Source: Chloroflexia bacterium SDU3-3
GTDB taxonomy: Bacteria > Chloroflexota > Chloroflexia > Chloroflexales > Roseiflexaceae
DNA length: 64,000 nt
Assembly (NCBI GenBank): GCA_009268125.1
Contig: WBOU01000011.1
Span: 1-64,000, forward strand
Direction of reading: 5' to 3'
Numbering within the stretch: the stretch's first letter is position 1; every line of letters begins with the position of its first letter. Positions 53,088-60,636 of this stretch are shown piece after piece. The position numbers and the translations under genes were made by a program. The notes beneath the pieces were generated by a model, which was given only the letters and a program-made list of their open reading frames with translations, made no database searches and was not told the origin of the DNA.

Positions 53088-55406
53088 ATGCGCACCGTCT
53101 GCATTGGCGTGATGGTTCACGCCCAGCCCGATCAGCTGCAGGCCACTCTGCGGGCGCTCTGCGCCCACACGCCCGCCGCCGCCCAGCTGCTGCTGCTGCC
53201 CGATGGCCCCGACGCCCCCGCCAGGGCGCTGCTGGCCCGGCTGGGCGGCATCCCCCAGCACGCCACCGCCGAGCCGCTGGGCGCCGCCGCCTGCTTCAAC
53301 CGCCTGATCGCCGCGACGCAGGCCGACGTGCTAGTGCTAATCGAGAGCGGCGCGCTGGTGGGCCCCGGCTGGCTCGATCACCTGCTGGCCGCGCTCGAAG
53401 CCAGCCCCGGCCACGGCCTCGCTGGGCCATCCACCAACCGCTGCTGGAACGAGCAGGCCGCCTTCCCCAACACCCAGCCCACCCCGCAGGCCATCGCCGA
53501 CGCCGCGCGGGCGGCCCAGCGGCAGTTTGGCAGCGCCACCAGCACCCTGGAGCCGCTCTACAGCCTCGCCGACTTCTGCTACGCCGTCACTCGCGCCACC
53601 GTGCGGGCGGTCGGCCCCGCCGACGAGGGCTACGGCCTCGGCCCCTGCTGGGAGATGGACTACAACGTGCGGGCGGCGCGGCTGGGCTTCCAGGGCGTCT
53701 GGGTGCGCGGGGCCTACGTCCACCGCCTGCCCCCCACCCCGCGCAGGCAGCGCGAGGACCACCGCAGGATGGTCGAGAGCCGTCGCCGCTACCAAGACTC
53801 CTTCTGCGCGCTGCGGCTCAGCGGGCGGCGCGCCGACTACGAGCCGCACTGCCGGGGCGACAGCTGCGAGCACTTCGCCCCGCACGCGCTCTTTGGGCAC
53901 CAGGGCGCGCAGCCCGGCCCAGCCACGCCGCCCGCCCGCGCGAGCGCGATCATATCGGCACCCTCACATCCCATGGTCAGCTGCATCATGCCCACGCGCA
54001 ACCGCCCCGAGTACGTGCTGCAGTCGGTGCGCTACTTCCAGCGCCAGAGCTACCCCGAGAGCGAGCTGATCATCATCGACGACGGCGCGCCGGGCCTGGC
54101 CGAGCAGCTGCCTGACGACCCGCGCATCCGCTACCAGCACCACAGCCAGCAGCGCAGCATTGGGGCCAAGCGCAACCACGCCTGCGCGCTGGCCAGCGGC
54201 GAGTATATCGCACACTGGGATGATGACGACTGGTACAGCCCCGACCGCCTGAGCGCCCAGGTGGCCCCGCTGGCGGCTGGCCGGGCCGACATCACCGCGC
54301 TGCTCACCGCCGAGGTCTTCGACCTAGGCACATGGTCGTTCTGGCGCTGCTCGCCCGACCTGCACCGCAGCATGTTTATCGAGGATGTGCACGGCGGCAC
54401 CCTGGTCTACCGCCGCCAGATCTGGGAGCGCACCGCCCGCTACCCCGACCGCTCGCTGGCCGAGGATGCCGCGCTGCTGCGCCAGGCCATCCGCTATGGG
54501 GCGCGACTGCAGCGCGTTGATGGCGAGCGCCTGTTCATCTACCTGCGCCACGGCAGCAACAGCTGGTCGTTCCGCTGCGGCGCGCCCGAGGATGGCGGCT
54601 GGCTGCCCGCCGCCGAGCCAGCCCAGCTCGCGCCCGATCGCGCCTTCTACCAGGCCCGCGCCCAGGCCGGTGCGGCGGGGCCGACCCCGCTGGTCAGCTG
54701 CATCATGCCCACCGCCGATCGGCGCGGCCTCGCGGCGCTGGCCATCCGTAGCTTCCAGCGGCAGCGCTACCCCCACCGCGAGCTGATCGTGGTGGATGAT
54801 GGCGATGATCCGATCGACGACCTTGTGCGGGGCGATCCGCAGATCTGCTATATCCGCCTGCCGCAGCGCACCGTGCTGGGCCAGAAGCGCAACATCGCTT
54901 GCCAGGCCGCCCAAGGCGAGCTGATCTGCCACTGGGATGACGACGACTGGATGTCGCCCGAGCGGCTGGGGGTTCAAGTCGCCGCGCTGCTGCGCCAGGG
55001 GGCCGGGGCCTGCGGCATGAGCCAGCTGCTCTACTACGACCCGCAGAGCGAGGCGGCCTGGATCTACCGCCACACCGCGCCGGGCCGCCGCTGGGTCGCG
55101 GGCAACACGCTGCTCTACCAGCGCTCGCTCTGGCAGCAGCGCCCCTTCGCGCCGATCGGCATCGGCGAGGACACCCGCTTCCTGTGGGGGCTGCCGCCGG
55201 GGAGCCTGCTGCCGCTGGCCGACCTGCACCTGTACGTGGGCCTCATCCACGGCGGCAACACCGCGCCGAAGCGCACCGCCAGCGCGGGCTGGCAGCGCCG
55301 CGCACCCCAGCAGATCCAGGCTCTGCTCGGGCCAGCCCTGCCCGAGTATACCGCGGCCAGCGCCTGCACCATGGTCAGTGTGGGTCGCGCGGGGCGCGCT
55401 CGATAG
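53088..55406 (+). CDS. three-domain GT2 glycosyltransferase
   Basis: 772 aa; ATG at 53088 is 8 nt after GGAG. It holds three GT-A family 2 domains. Domain 1 (1-230) has lost its DxD (IESGALVGPGW instead of a normal D-x-D) but keeps WEMDYNVRAARLGF. Domain 2 starts at about 296 with MVSCIMPTRNRPEY and has HWDDDDW near 375. Domain 3 starts at about 533 with LVSCIMPTADRRG and has HWDDDDW near 615. Domains 2 and 3 are similar to each other, as after duplication. Multi-domain enzymes of this type build short glycans or transfer sugars processively. It is last in the eCIS operon and ends 32 nt inside the convergent regulator gene. Confidence 0.85.
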   Translation: MRTVCIGVMVHAQPDQLQATLRALCAHTPAAAQLLLLPDGPDAPARALLARLGGIPQHATAEPLGAAACFNRLIAATQADVLVLIESGALVGPGWLDHLLAALEASPGHGLAGPSTNRCWNEQAAFPNTQPTPQAIADAARAAQRQFGSATSTLEPLYSLADFCYAVTRATVRAVGPADEGYGLGPCWEMDYNVRAARLGFQGVWVRGAYVHRLPPTPRRQREDHRRMVESRRRYQDSFCALRLSGRRADYEPHCRGDSCEHFAPHALFGHQGAQPGPATPPARASAIISAPSHPMVSCIMPTRNRPEYVLQSVRYFQRQSYPESELIIIDDGAPGLAEQLPDDPRIRYQHHSQQRSIGAKRNHACALASGEYIAHWDDDDWYSPDRLSAQVAPLAAGRADITALLTAEVFDLGTWSFWRCSPDLHRSMFIEDVHGGTLVYRRQIWERTARYPDRSLAEDAALLRQAIRYGARLQRVDGERLFIYLRHGSNSWSFRCGAPEDGGWLPAAEPAQLAPDRAFYQARAQAGAAGPTPLVSCIMPTADRRGLAALAIRSFQRQRYPHRELIVVDDGDDPIDDLVRGDPQICYIRLPQRTVLGQKRNIACQAAQGELICHWDDDDWMSPERLGVQVAALLRQGAGACGMSQLLYYDPQSEAAWIYRHTAPGRRWVAGNTLLYQRSLWQQRPFAPIGIGEDTRFLWGLPPGSLLPLADLHLYVGLIHGGNTAPKRTASAGWQRRAPQQIQALLGPALPEYTAASACTMVSVGRAGRAR

Positions 55407-56286
55407 CGTCGATGTAGGTTTTGATCTGCTGCTGCAGCACATTCAGCGCCGACCACATCTGGCGCAGATCGCCGACGATCTGGCCGATCGGGGCCGCTGC
55501 ACCGATGGGGGCGGGGCGCTCCACCTCCAGACGCTCGGCGCGGATCTGGTCGGCAAGGTGCAGCGTCTGCTGCGATGGCTCGATGCCAAGCTCATCGGCC
55601 AGCGCCGACGAGCAGCGCTGGAACTGGCGCAGCGCTTCGCTGCGATCCCCGGCGAGGTAGTGCAGCTGCATCAGGTGGCGGTGCGTGCGCTCGCGCGTGC
55701 GGTCGTGGCGCAGAATACGCTCGCCGTAGCCGACCCCGGCCTCGTAGCGCCCGTGCGCCAGGCAGTGCTGCACCAGGCGGTCGAGCATGCCCAGCAGGCG
55801 CATCACCTCGCGCTCGCGCTCGTACAGGCACCACTCCTGGTAGCAGCCCTCCAGCAGGTCGCCCTGGTACAGCCGGACCGACTGATCGAGCAGCTGTGCG
55901 TCGGCGGCGCTCAGCTGCGCTGGCGCGGTATCTTTCACCCGCGCGTCGGCAGCGCCAAAGTCCAGCGCATCCACCCACACCAGCGGCGTGATCTTCACCT
56001 GCACCCACTCTGGCTCAACCAGCAGCAGCGCCGTGCCCGCCGTGCCCGCCTGCTCAAGCGCTGTCTGCAGCTGCCATAGCGTGTGGCGCAGCTGCTTGCG
56101 CGCCTGCGCGGTGGGGCTGTCGCACCACAGCAGCGTGGCCAGCACCTCGCGCGCGTGGATCTGCTGGTGGTTCAGCACCAGGTAGCAGAACAGCTCCTGA
56201 ACCTTACGATGCTCGAAGCCGGCGATCGTCGCCCCGCAGTATTGGACAAGCATCCTGCCAAACAGTCGCACACACAGCTCAGCCAT
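55375..56286 (-). CDS. SARP-like (BTAD) transcriptional regulator
   Basis: 303 aa from ATG at 56286, with AGGGGG 6 nt upstream; a GTG at 56304 is in frame. The N-terminal winged helix is OmpR/SARP type (CVRLFGRMLVQYCG, RKVQELFCYLVLNHQQIHAREVLATLLW, ARKQLRHTLWQLQTALE). The bacterial transcriptional activation domain follows (LLDQSVRLYQGDLLEGCYQEWC, RTHRHLMQLHYLAGDRSEALRQFQRCSSALADELGIEPS in the usual BTAD order). The C terminus ends in a coiled coil. SARPs activate promoters with 11-bp-spaced heptamers. Such arrays lie at 1661, 18856 and 56850, so this protein is the obvious candidate activator. It is convergent with the eCIS operon (32-nt overlap) and divergent from the cellulase. Confidence 0.88.
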   Translation of the reverse strand: MAELCVRLFGRMLVQYCGATIAGFEHRKVQELFCYLVLNHQQIHAREVLATLLWCDSPTAQARKQLRHTLWQLQTALEQAGTAGTALLLVEPEWVQVKITPLVWVDALDFGAADARVKDTAPAQLSAADAQLLDQSVRLYQGDLLEGCYQEWCLYEREREVMRLLGMLDRLVQHCLAHGRYEAGVGYGERILRHDRTRERTHRHLMQLHYLAGDRSEALRQFQRCSSALADELGIEPSQQTLHLADQIRAERLEVERPAPIGAAAPIGQIVGDLRQMWSALNVLQQQIKTYIDAIERAPRDPH

Positions 56287-56306
56287 CCTCGGCCCCCTTA
56301 CCACGA

Positions 56307-56324
56307 AGACACATACCTGTGTCT
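56307..56324. promoter_or_regulatory. inverted repeat before the SARP gene
   Basis: AGACACA (56307-56313), 4 nt, TGTGTCT (56318-56324), a perfect inverted repeat 21 bp before the regulator's ATG. Its AAGACAC half equals a heptamer in the effector promoter at 1683. Possible autoregulatory site; inferred. Confidence 0.45.
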
Positions 56325-56849
56325 ACTTCCTTTGCTGCTGCGGCGAAAGACATCAGCCGCCTCGTGCTCTGCAAGTGGTTTCTGCGGCGGGTGGGGCAAA
56401 ATGATCCAATGCTGCCGCGTAAACGATGCGAATCTGCGGCTATAACGCTCAAGTATGGCCAGATTCGCTATGCGGTGCTATACCATCCCCCGGTGGTGGG
56501 CGCACGCGCGAAGCGCGCAGCGGGGTGGCTGGGGGCATAGCCTCACAGCATCACCCTGCCCCATAGATCAGAGCACACGCTTTGCTCCATGAACGAGCGA
56601 AAAGCGCTCTTTCTAATACGCCGCTCGTAGGAAAACGATAGGTTGATGCTACATCTTGTCCTAGTATGGAAGGCTTTTTGAATCTACACGTTATGGCGAC
56701 GCATGTCAACTACCTAACAACATTCCAGCAACACCCGAGATAAAGGCGGTCAGCAGCGGCTCGCCCCACAAGCCTGCCGCCGCCCCCCTCGCTAGCCCGC
56801 ACCTAGTTCCGTTGCCCGCCCTTCAGCCCTTCTGCATGCCACCCCAGCC
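56325..56849. other. intergenic region without visible gene
   Basis: About 525 bp between regulator and cellulase promoter. Parts are AT-richer than the surroundings. A GC-rich imperfect hairpin region with GCGCG-AA-GCGCGC lies near 56500-56525. No coding frame with a ribosome site, RNA gene or transposon end was recognised. Confidence 0.5.
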
Positions 56850-56892
56850 GTGACGCTGCCGTGACGCTGCCGTGACGCCCCATCGCTAAGAT
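56850..56892 (+). promoter_or_regulatory. SARP-type promoter of the GH5 cellulase
   Basis: GTGACGC occurs three times (56850, 56861, 56872) with TGCC spacers, an exact 11-bp period. Eight bp (56879-56886) separate the last copy from the -10-like TAAGAT (56887-56892). This is the textbook SARP-dependent layout, here with identical repeats. Confidence 0.7.
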
Positions 56893-56917
56893 CCGCTCGT
56901 TACGCTGTGCCTATCAT

Positions 56918-56970
56918 GCGACATGCGGCCACCTGCGCGAGCTATGCGCGGGCAGGTGGCCGCATGTCGC
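56918..56970 (+). promoter_or_regulatory. 19-bp hairpin in the cellulase leader
   Basis: A perfect 19-bp stem (56918-56936 with 56952-56970) and a 15-nt loop. It lies about 20 nt after the expected transcription start and 57 nt before the GH5 start codon. No T-run follows. It could stabilise the mRNA, control translation, or be a second protein-binding palindrome. Confidence 0.7.
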
Positions 56971-57027
56971 AGAGCAGCACGCAGCAGCGATAGCAGATAC
57001 GCTATGCTGGTTGAAGAGGAGCCAACT

Positions 57028-58557
57028 ATGCGAACAACGTCGTTTCTATCAATCTTCCGCACATGCCTGTGCCTGCTGGCGCTGGTGCTGCCAGCGGCAG
57101 CCAGCGCCCAGACCCAGACTCTGCCCACCGCCGCGCAGGTGGCCAGCCAGATCAAGGTCGGCTGGAACGTCGGTAACTCGCTCGAGGTGCCCGGCGGCGA
57201 GACCAACTGGGGCAACCCCGCCGTCACCCAGCAGCTGATCAGCAGCGTGAAGGCCGCCGGGTTTAACGCCATCCGCATCCCCGCCGCCTGGGATAGCCAC
57301 GCCAACCAGACCACCATGCAGATCGACGCCGCGTGGCTGGCCCGCGTGAAAGAGGTGGTAGATTACGCCCACGGCCAAGGCATGTACGTGATCATCAACA
57401 TCCACTGGGATGGCGGCTGGCTGGAGGAGCACCCGCTCTACTCGTACCAGACAGCGGTGAACGCCAAGCAGCAGTCCTACTGGACGCAGATCGCCAACTA
57501 CTTCAAGAGCTACGACGAGCGGCTGCTGTTCGCAGGCACCAACGAGGTGCACGACGGCTACGGCACGCCCACCGCCGAGAACATCGCCGTGCAGCAGTCG
57601 TACCTGCAGACCTTCGTGAACGCGGTGCGCGCCACCGGCGGCAACAACGCCACCCGCACGCTGATCGTGCAGACCTACAACACCAACGCCTGGCACGGCC
57701 TCGACTACTTCACCCTGCCCACCGACACCGTGAGCAACCGGCTGATGGTCGAGATCCACCACTACGACCCCTACGACTACACCCTGAACATGAGCGGCAG
57801 CTGCCTCTACTGGGGCGCGCCCTACCCGGCCCAGAGCGCCTGTTCGTGGGCGCAGGAAAGCTACGTCGACGACCTGTTCGCCCGCGTCAACGCCAAGTGG
57901 GTCGCCAAGGGCGTACCGGTGATCATCGGCGAGTATGGCGTGGCCACGCGGCCCAATCTCGACCTGGCCTCGCGGCAGTACTACCTGGAGTACACCAACA
58001 AAGCCGCCGCCAAGAACGGCATCAAGACCTTCTACTGGGACAACGGTGTGCTGCCCTCGCAGAGCAACGGCTTCGCACTGTTCAACCGCAGCACCGGCGC
58101 AGTCATCGACCAGGGCGCGCTGAGCGCCGTGCTGCGCGGTGCAGGTACCACTGTGCCCACCGCCACACCGGTGAGCGGCACCGCCACGCCCACTCGCACC
58201 GCCACCGCCACGCCCACCCGCACCGCCACACCGGTGAGCGGCACCGCCACGCCCACCCGCACCGCCACGCCGGTGCCGCCCACCACGCCTACCGCCACGC
58301 CGCTGAGCGGCGCGGCCTGCAGCCCGGCCACCGCAGTCGCCGCCCCATTCAGCTTCGACGGCGCGGGCAGCTACTGCTGGAAAATCGACAGCATCCCGAG
58401 CTACATCAACTCGTGGAATCTGACTAGCCTGACGATCAACGGCGTGAGCTTCGCCAACAAGTACACCACGCCCAGCCAGCTGCCCGCAAAGATCAATGGC
58501 TCGTGGTACGTGAGCTACTCGGGGGGCTACGCCTGGAGCCACTTCGAGGCCAAGTAG
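57028..58557 (+). CDS. secreted GH5 cellulase with C-terminal binding module
   Basis: 509 aa; ATG at 57028 follows GAGGAG. A signal peptide (CLCLLALVLPAAASAQ) precedes a GH5 catalytic domain (~40-375) with GWNVGNSLEVPGG, FNAIRIPAAWDSH, NIHWDGGWLE, the acid/base Glu173 (AGTNEVHDG) and the nucleophile Glu302 (IIGEYGV). A Thr/Pro linker with repeated VSGTATPTRTATP units follows. The ~80-residue C-terminal module (FSFDGAGSYCW ... INSWNLTSLTINGV ... YAWSHFEAK) is probably a carbohydrate-binding domain of unassigned family. It hydrolyses beta-1,4-glucans outside the cell. It is the divergent neighbour of the SARP gene. Confidence 0.92.
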   Translation: MRTTSFLSIFRTCLCLLALVLPAAASAQTQTLPTAAQVASQIKVGWNVGNSLEVPGGETNWGNPAVTQQLISSVKAAGFNAIRIPAAWDSHANQTTMQIDAAWLARVKEVVDYAHGQGMYVIINIHWDGGWLEEHPLYSYQTAVNAKQQSYWTQIANYFKSYDERLLFAGTNEVHDGYGTPTAENIAVQQSYLQTFVNAVRATGGNNATRTLIVQTYNTNAWHGLDYFTLPTDTVSNRLMVEIHHYDPYDYTLNMSGSCLYWGAPYPAQSACSWAQESYVDDLFARVNAKWVAKGVPVIIGEYGVATRPNLDLASRQYYLEYTNKAAAKNGIKTFYWDNGVLPSQSNGFALFNRSTGAVIDQGALSAVLRGAGTTVPTATPVSGTATPTRTATATPTRTATPVSGTATPTRTATPVPPTTPTATPLSGAACSPATAVAAPFSFDGAGSYCWKIDSIPSYINSWNLTSLTINGVSFANKYTTPSQLPAKINGSWYVSYSGGYAWSHFEAK

Positions 58558-58619
58558 CGCGCCCCTACGGTAGATCGCCTATAGAGGCCATCTACCATGA
58601 TGCGGGCGATATGACAAGC

Positions 58620-58670
58620 GAAGGCTGAAAGGCAGGCTGCGGGGTAAGGGCAGCCTGCCTCTCGGCCTTC
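58620..58670 (+). terminator. hairpin terminator after GH5 gene
   Basis: A stem of 11 bp (58630-58640 with 58650-58660) with an outer 6-bp stem (GAAGGC/GCCTTC, 58620-58625 with 58665-58670). A smaller imperfect hairpin lies nearer the gene at 58571-58594. Confidence 0.75.
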
Positions 58671-58684
58671 TTAGTGCTAGCAGC

Positions 58685-58714
58685 AAAAAGCCTGCGGTGC
58701 TGCCACCACAGGCT
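58685..58714 (-). terminator. rho-independent terminator of STAS gene
   Basis: On the minus strand, an 11-bp stem with one mismatch (58704-58714 with 58689-58699) and a 4-nt loop, followed by a run of T, 26 nt after the stop codon. Confidence 0.75.
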
Positions 58715-58739
58715 CTACGCGAAGACAAGCGGGGCGGCC

Positions 58740-59549
58740 CTAGCGCCGCAGCGCATAGGCGATACCGCTCTGCAGCGAGCTGAGCGTGACCACCCCGCCT
58801 AGCTCCACACCCAGGCCCACGATCGTCTGCGCCACCTCGGGGCGAATGCCGGTGAGCACCACCTGCGCGCCCAGCAGCTTCACCGCCTGCGAGGCGTGGA
58901 TGAGCGCATTGGCCACCTGGGTGTCGACAATCGGCACGCCGGTGATATCGAGGATCACGGTGCGGGCGTGCTGGGCGGCTACGCCCTCCAGCAGCGCGCC
59001 CATGATCTGCACCACGCGGCGCGAGTCGACCGTGCCGATGATCGGCATCACCACCGTCTCGTCGGTGATCGCCAGCAGCGGGGTGGAAAGCTCGGCCAGC
59101 GCCGCCGCCTGCTGGGCGATCAGCGCCTCTTGGTGCTCGCGCTCCTGCTGCTCCTGCTGCATCTGGGCGGTAATATCTTTCAGCAGGATCATGATCTGTC
59201 GGTTCTGTCCAGGGTGCTGTGGCAGCGGCACGCAGATATTTTCGGTGCAGATCGTCTTGCCCAGGCTGCTTGCGGTGGCATCATTCATGGTGTAGCGCTC
59301 CACCGATGATCGTGGTACACCCTCCGCCAGGCAGCGCTCGAAATCGGCGGTGGCGCGGGCGGCGTCATCCTCGCACAGGATGGTGGTGATCAGCTTGCCC
59401 ACGTTGCACTCGCCCGCCGGGGTGTGCAGGATAGGCGTGCTGCCCGCGACCATGCGGTATGCGCCATCGGGCAGGCGCTCGTAGATGACCGCCAGCATGG
59501 GCAGGCTGTCCATCATGTCTTGAAGTAGCGTCTCGGCAGATGTTGTCAT
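58740..59549 (-). CDS. RsbR-like PAS-STAS stress-signalling protein
   Basis: 269 aa from ATG at 59549. The N-terminal PAS-like sensor (LLQDMMDSLPMLAVIYERL ... ENICVPLPQH ... ILLKDITAQMQQEQ) leads through a coiled coil of Gln/Glu-rich helices into a C-terminal STAS domain. This has the RsbR motifs VVMPIIGTVDSRR, VILDITGVPIVDTQVANALIHASQAV and VVLTGIRPEVAQT. The Thr residues of ITGVPIVDT and VVLTGIRP are the usual phosphorylation sites. RsbR proteins form the stressosome or act as co-antagonists in partner-switching control of sigma factors or cyclases. No RsbS or RsbT gene is adjacent. Confidence 0.88.
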   Translation of the reverse strand: MTTSAETLLQDMMDSLPMLAVIYERLPDGAYRMVAGSTPILHTPAGECNVGKLITTILCEDDAARATADFERCLAEGVPRSSVERYTMNDATASSLGKTICTENICVPLPQHPGQNRQIMILLKDITAQMQQEQQEREHQEALIAQQAAALAELSTPLLAITDETVVMPIIGTVDSRRVVQIMGALLEGVAAQHARTVILDITGVPIVDTQVANALIHASQAVKLLGAQVVLTGIRPEVAQTIVGLGVELGGVVTLSSLQSGIAYALRR

Positions 59550-59693
59550 GGGTGGCCCCGTTGCGTCGTGATAATTTCTTAGCTCAACTATAGCACCTGG
59601 GCCTACCGCGCTATTACCCAACGATAGCGCTGCGCCTCTTCCCGTTATGCGAACAGGGCGACGGAAGCCCAACCTCAGGCGCGCATACAGAAA

Positions 59694-59744
59694 GCAGCAT
59701 GAGCACAGCCGGATGTAACGCAAGTCTGGCTGTGCTCATGCTGC
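59694..59744. repeat. 17-bp perfect inverted repeat
   Basis: GCAGCATGAGCACAGCC (59694-59710) pairs perfectly with 59728-59744 around a 17-nt loop. It lies between the STAS and tetR genes. It may be a terminator of the leftward tetR transcript (TTTCTGT follows on the minus strand) or a protein-binding site. Confidence 0.7.
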
Positions 59745-59841
59745 CTAGCTCTGCGGCGCTATCCAGGCGTATCGCCTAGGGTGCATCCTCATCAAGCTCA
59801 TCACGGGGCCGTGCGGTGGGGGCCAACACATGTGCGCGGCA

Positions 59842-59882
59842 GGGCGGGGGCGGTGCCATTCCTATTGGCACCACCCCCGCCC
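59842..59882 (-). terminator. hairpin terminator after tetR gene
   Basis: A 16-bp GC-rich stem with one mismatch (59842-59857 with 59867-59882) and a 9-nt loop, 20 nt after the tetR stop. No T-run. Confidence 0.7.
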
Positions 59883-59901
59883 TTGCTTTGCCAGCCGCAG
59901 G

Positions 59902-60513
59902 CTAGGGGCGGGCAGGCTCGGGCACAGCGGGGCGCAGCGCGGCCAGCAGCGTGGCCACAGCGGTGCTGGCCATGTGGGCGGCTGGATCGGGCGGGGTAGC
60001 AATACCACCGGAGCGCCACTGGGCGGCGGCGCCGTAGATGGCCCCAGCAGCCAGGGCGGCGGCCACACCGCGCTGGTCGGCGGGCATGGTGCGGAAGCCC
60101 GGCTGGCGGGTGAGCCAGGCATCCACCTCGTCGCGCATGATCAGCTCCAGCTTAGCCTCAAACTCGGCGGCGTGGCGTAGATAGACGTGATTGCAGCGCC
60201 GTGGGATGCAGCGCCAGCCATCGGCCAGGGCCAAAAACATGCCCTGGGTCAGATCTTCCGCCGTAGGCGGCGGCGCAGGCATGCGCTGGGCGAGCAGCTG
60301 GTGAAAGCGCTCGCGGAACACTTCATCCATCATGCTGCTTTTGTCGGTGAAGTGGGCGTAGAAGGTGGCGCGGTTCACCGAGGCCTGCGCCGCGATAGCC
60401 TGCACCGTCACATCGGCGAAGTCCTGCTGCTCCACCAGCTGCTCGAAGGCCTGCACCAGCCACATGCGCGTGCGGGTCGCGCGCGGGTCGGCCCGCTCGT
60501 GTTTCGACAACAT
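59902..60513 (-). CDS. TetR/AcrR-family regulator
   Basis: 203 aa; ATG at 60513 follows AAAGAGG. The N-terminal helix-turn-helix is typical (RTRMWLVQAFEQLVEQQDFADVTVQAIAAQASVNRATFYAHFTDKSSMMDEVF in TetR order; recognition helix around VNRATFYAHF). The C-terminal ligand domain is diverse and hydrophobic (FRTMPADQRGVAAALAAGAIYGAAAQW). It is divergent from the SDR gene with 123 bp between them, so it probably represses that gene and itself in response to a small molecule. Confidence 0.9.
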   Translation of the reverse strand: MLSKHERADPRATRTRMWLVQAFEQLVEQQDFADVTVQAIAAQASVNRATFYAHFTDKSSMMDEVFRERFHQLLAQRMPAPPPTAEDLTQGMFLALADGWRCIPRRCNHVYLRHAAEFEAKLELIMRDEVDAWLTRQPGFRTMPADQRGVAAALAAGAIYGAAAQWRSGGIATPPDPAAHMASTAVATLLAALRPAVPEPARP

Positions 60514-60574
60514 ATCCGCCTCTTTGTCGCTTAGTCGCCAGCGCGCCCATTCTGTCGGTTGAAGGCCGGGGCGC

Positions 60575-60602
60575 TGGACGCTACCATTTGAGCACGTAGT
60601 AT
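60575..60602 (+). promoter_or_regulatory. possible SDR promoter
   Basis: TGGACG (60575-60580), 16 bp, TAGTAT (60597-60602). The -35 is poor. CCAGCGC and GCGCTGG just upstream (about 60538 and 60571) form a 7-bp inverted repeat that might be a TetR site. Confidence 0.35.
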
Positions 60603-60636
60603 AGCGGGCGCATCCCGATGCGGCAAGGAGCAGAAC

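Noticed and set aside
53088-53780. First GT2 domain as an active transferase
   Set aside because: The DxD is replaced by ESG, so activity is doubtful; kept only as a degenerate domain in the annotation.
57049-58542. 497-codon minus-strand frame opposite the GH5 gene
   Set aside because: Antisense shadow; the GH5 gene has signal peptide, both catalytic Glu and a terminator.
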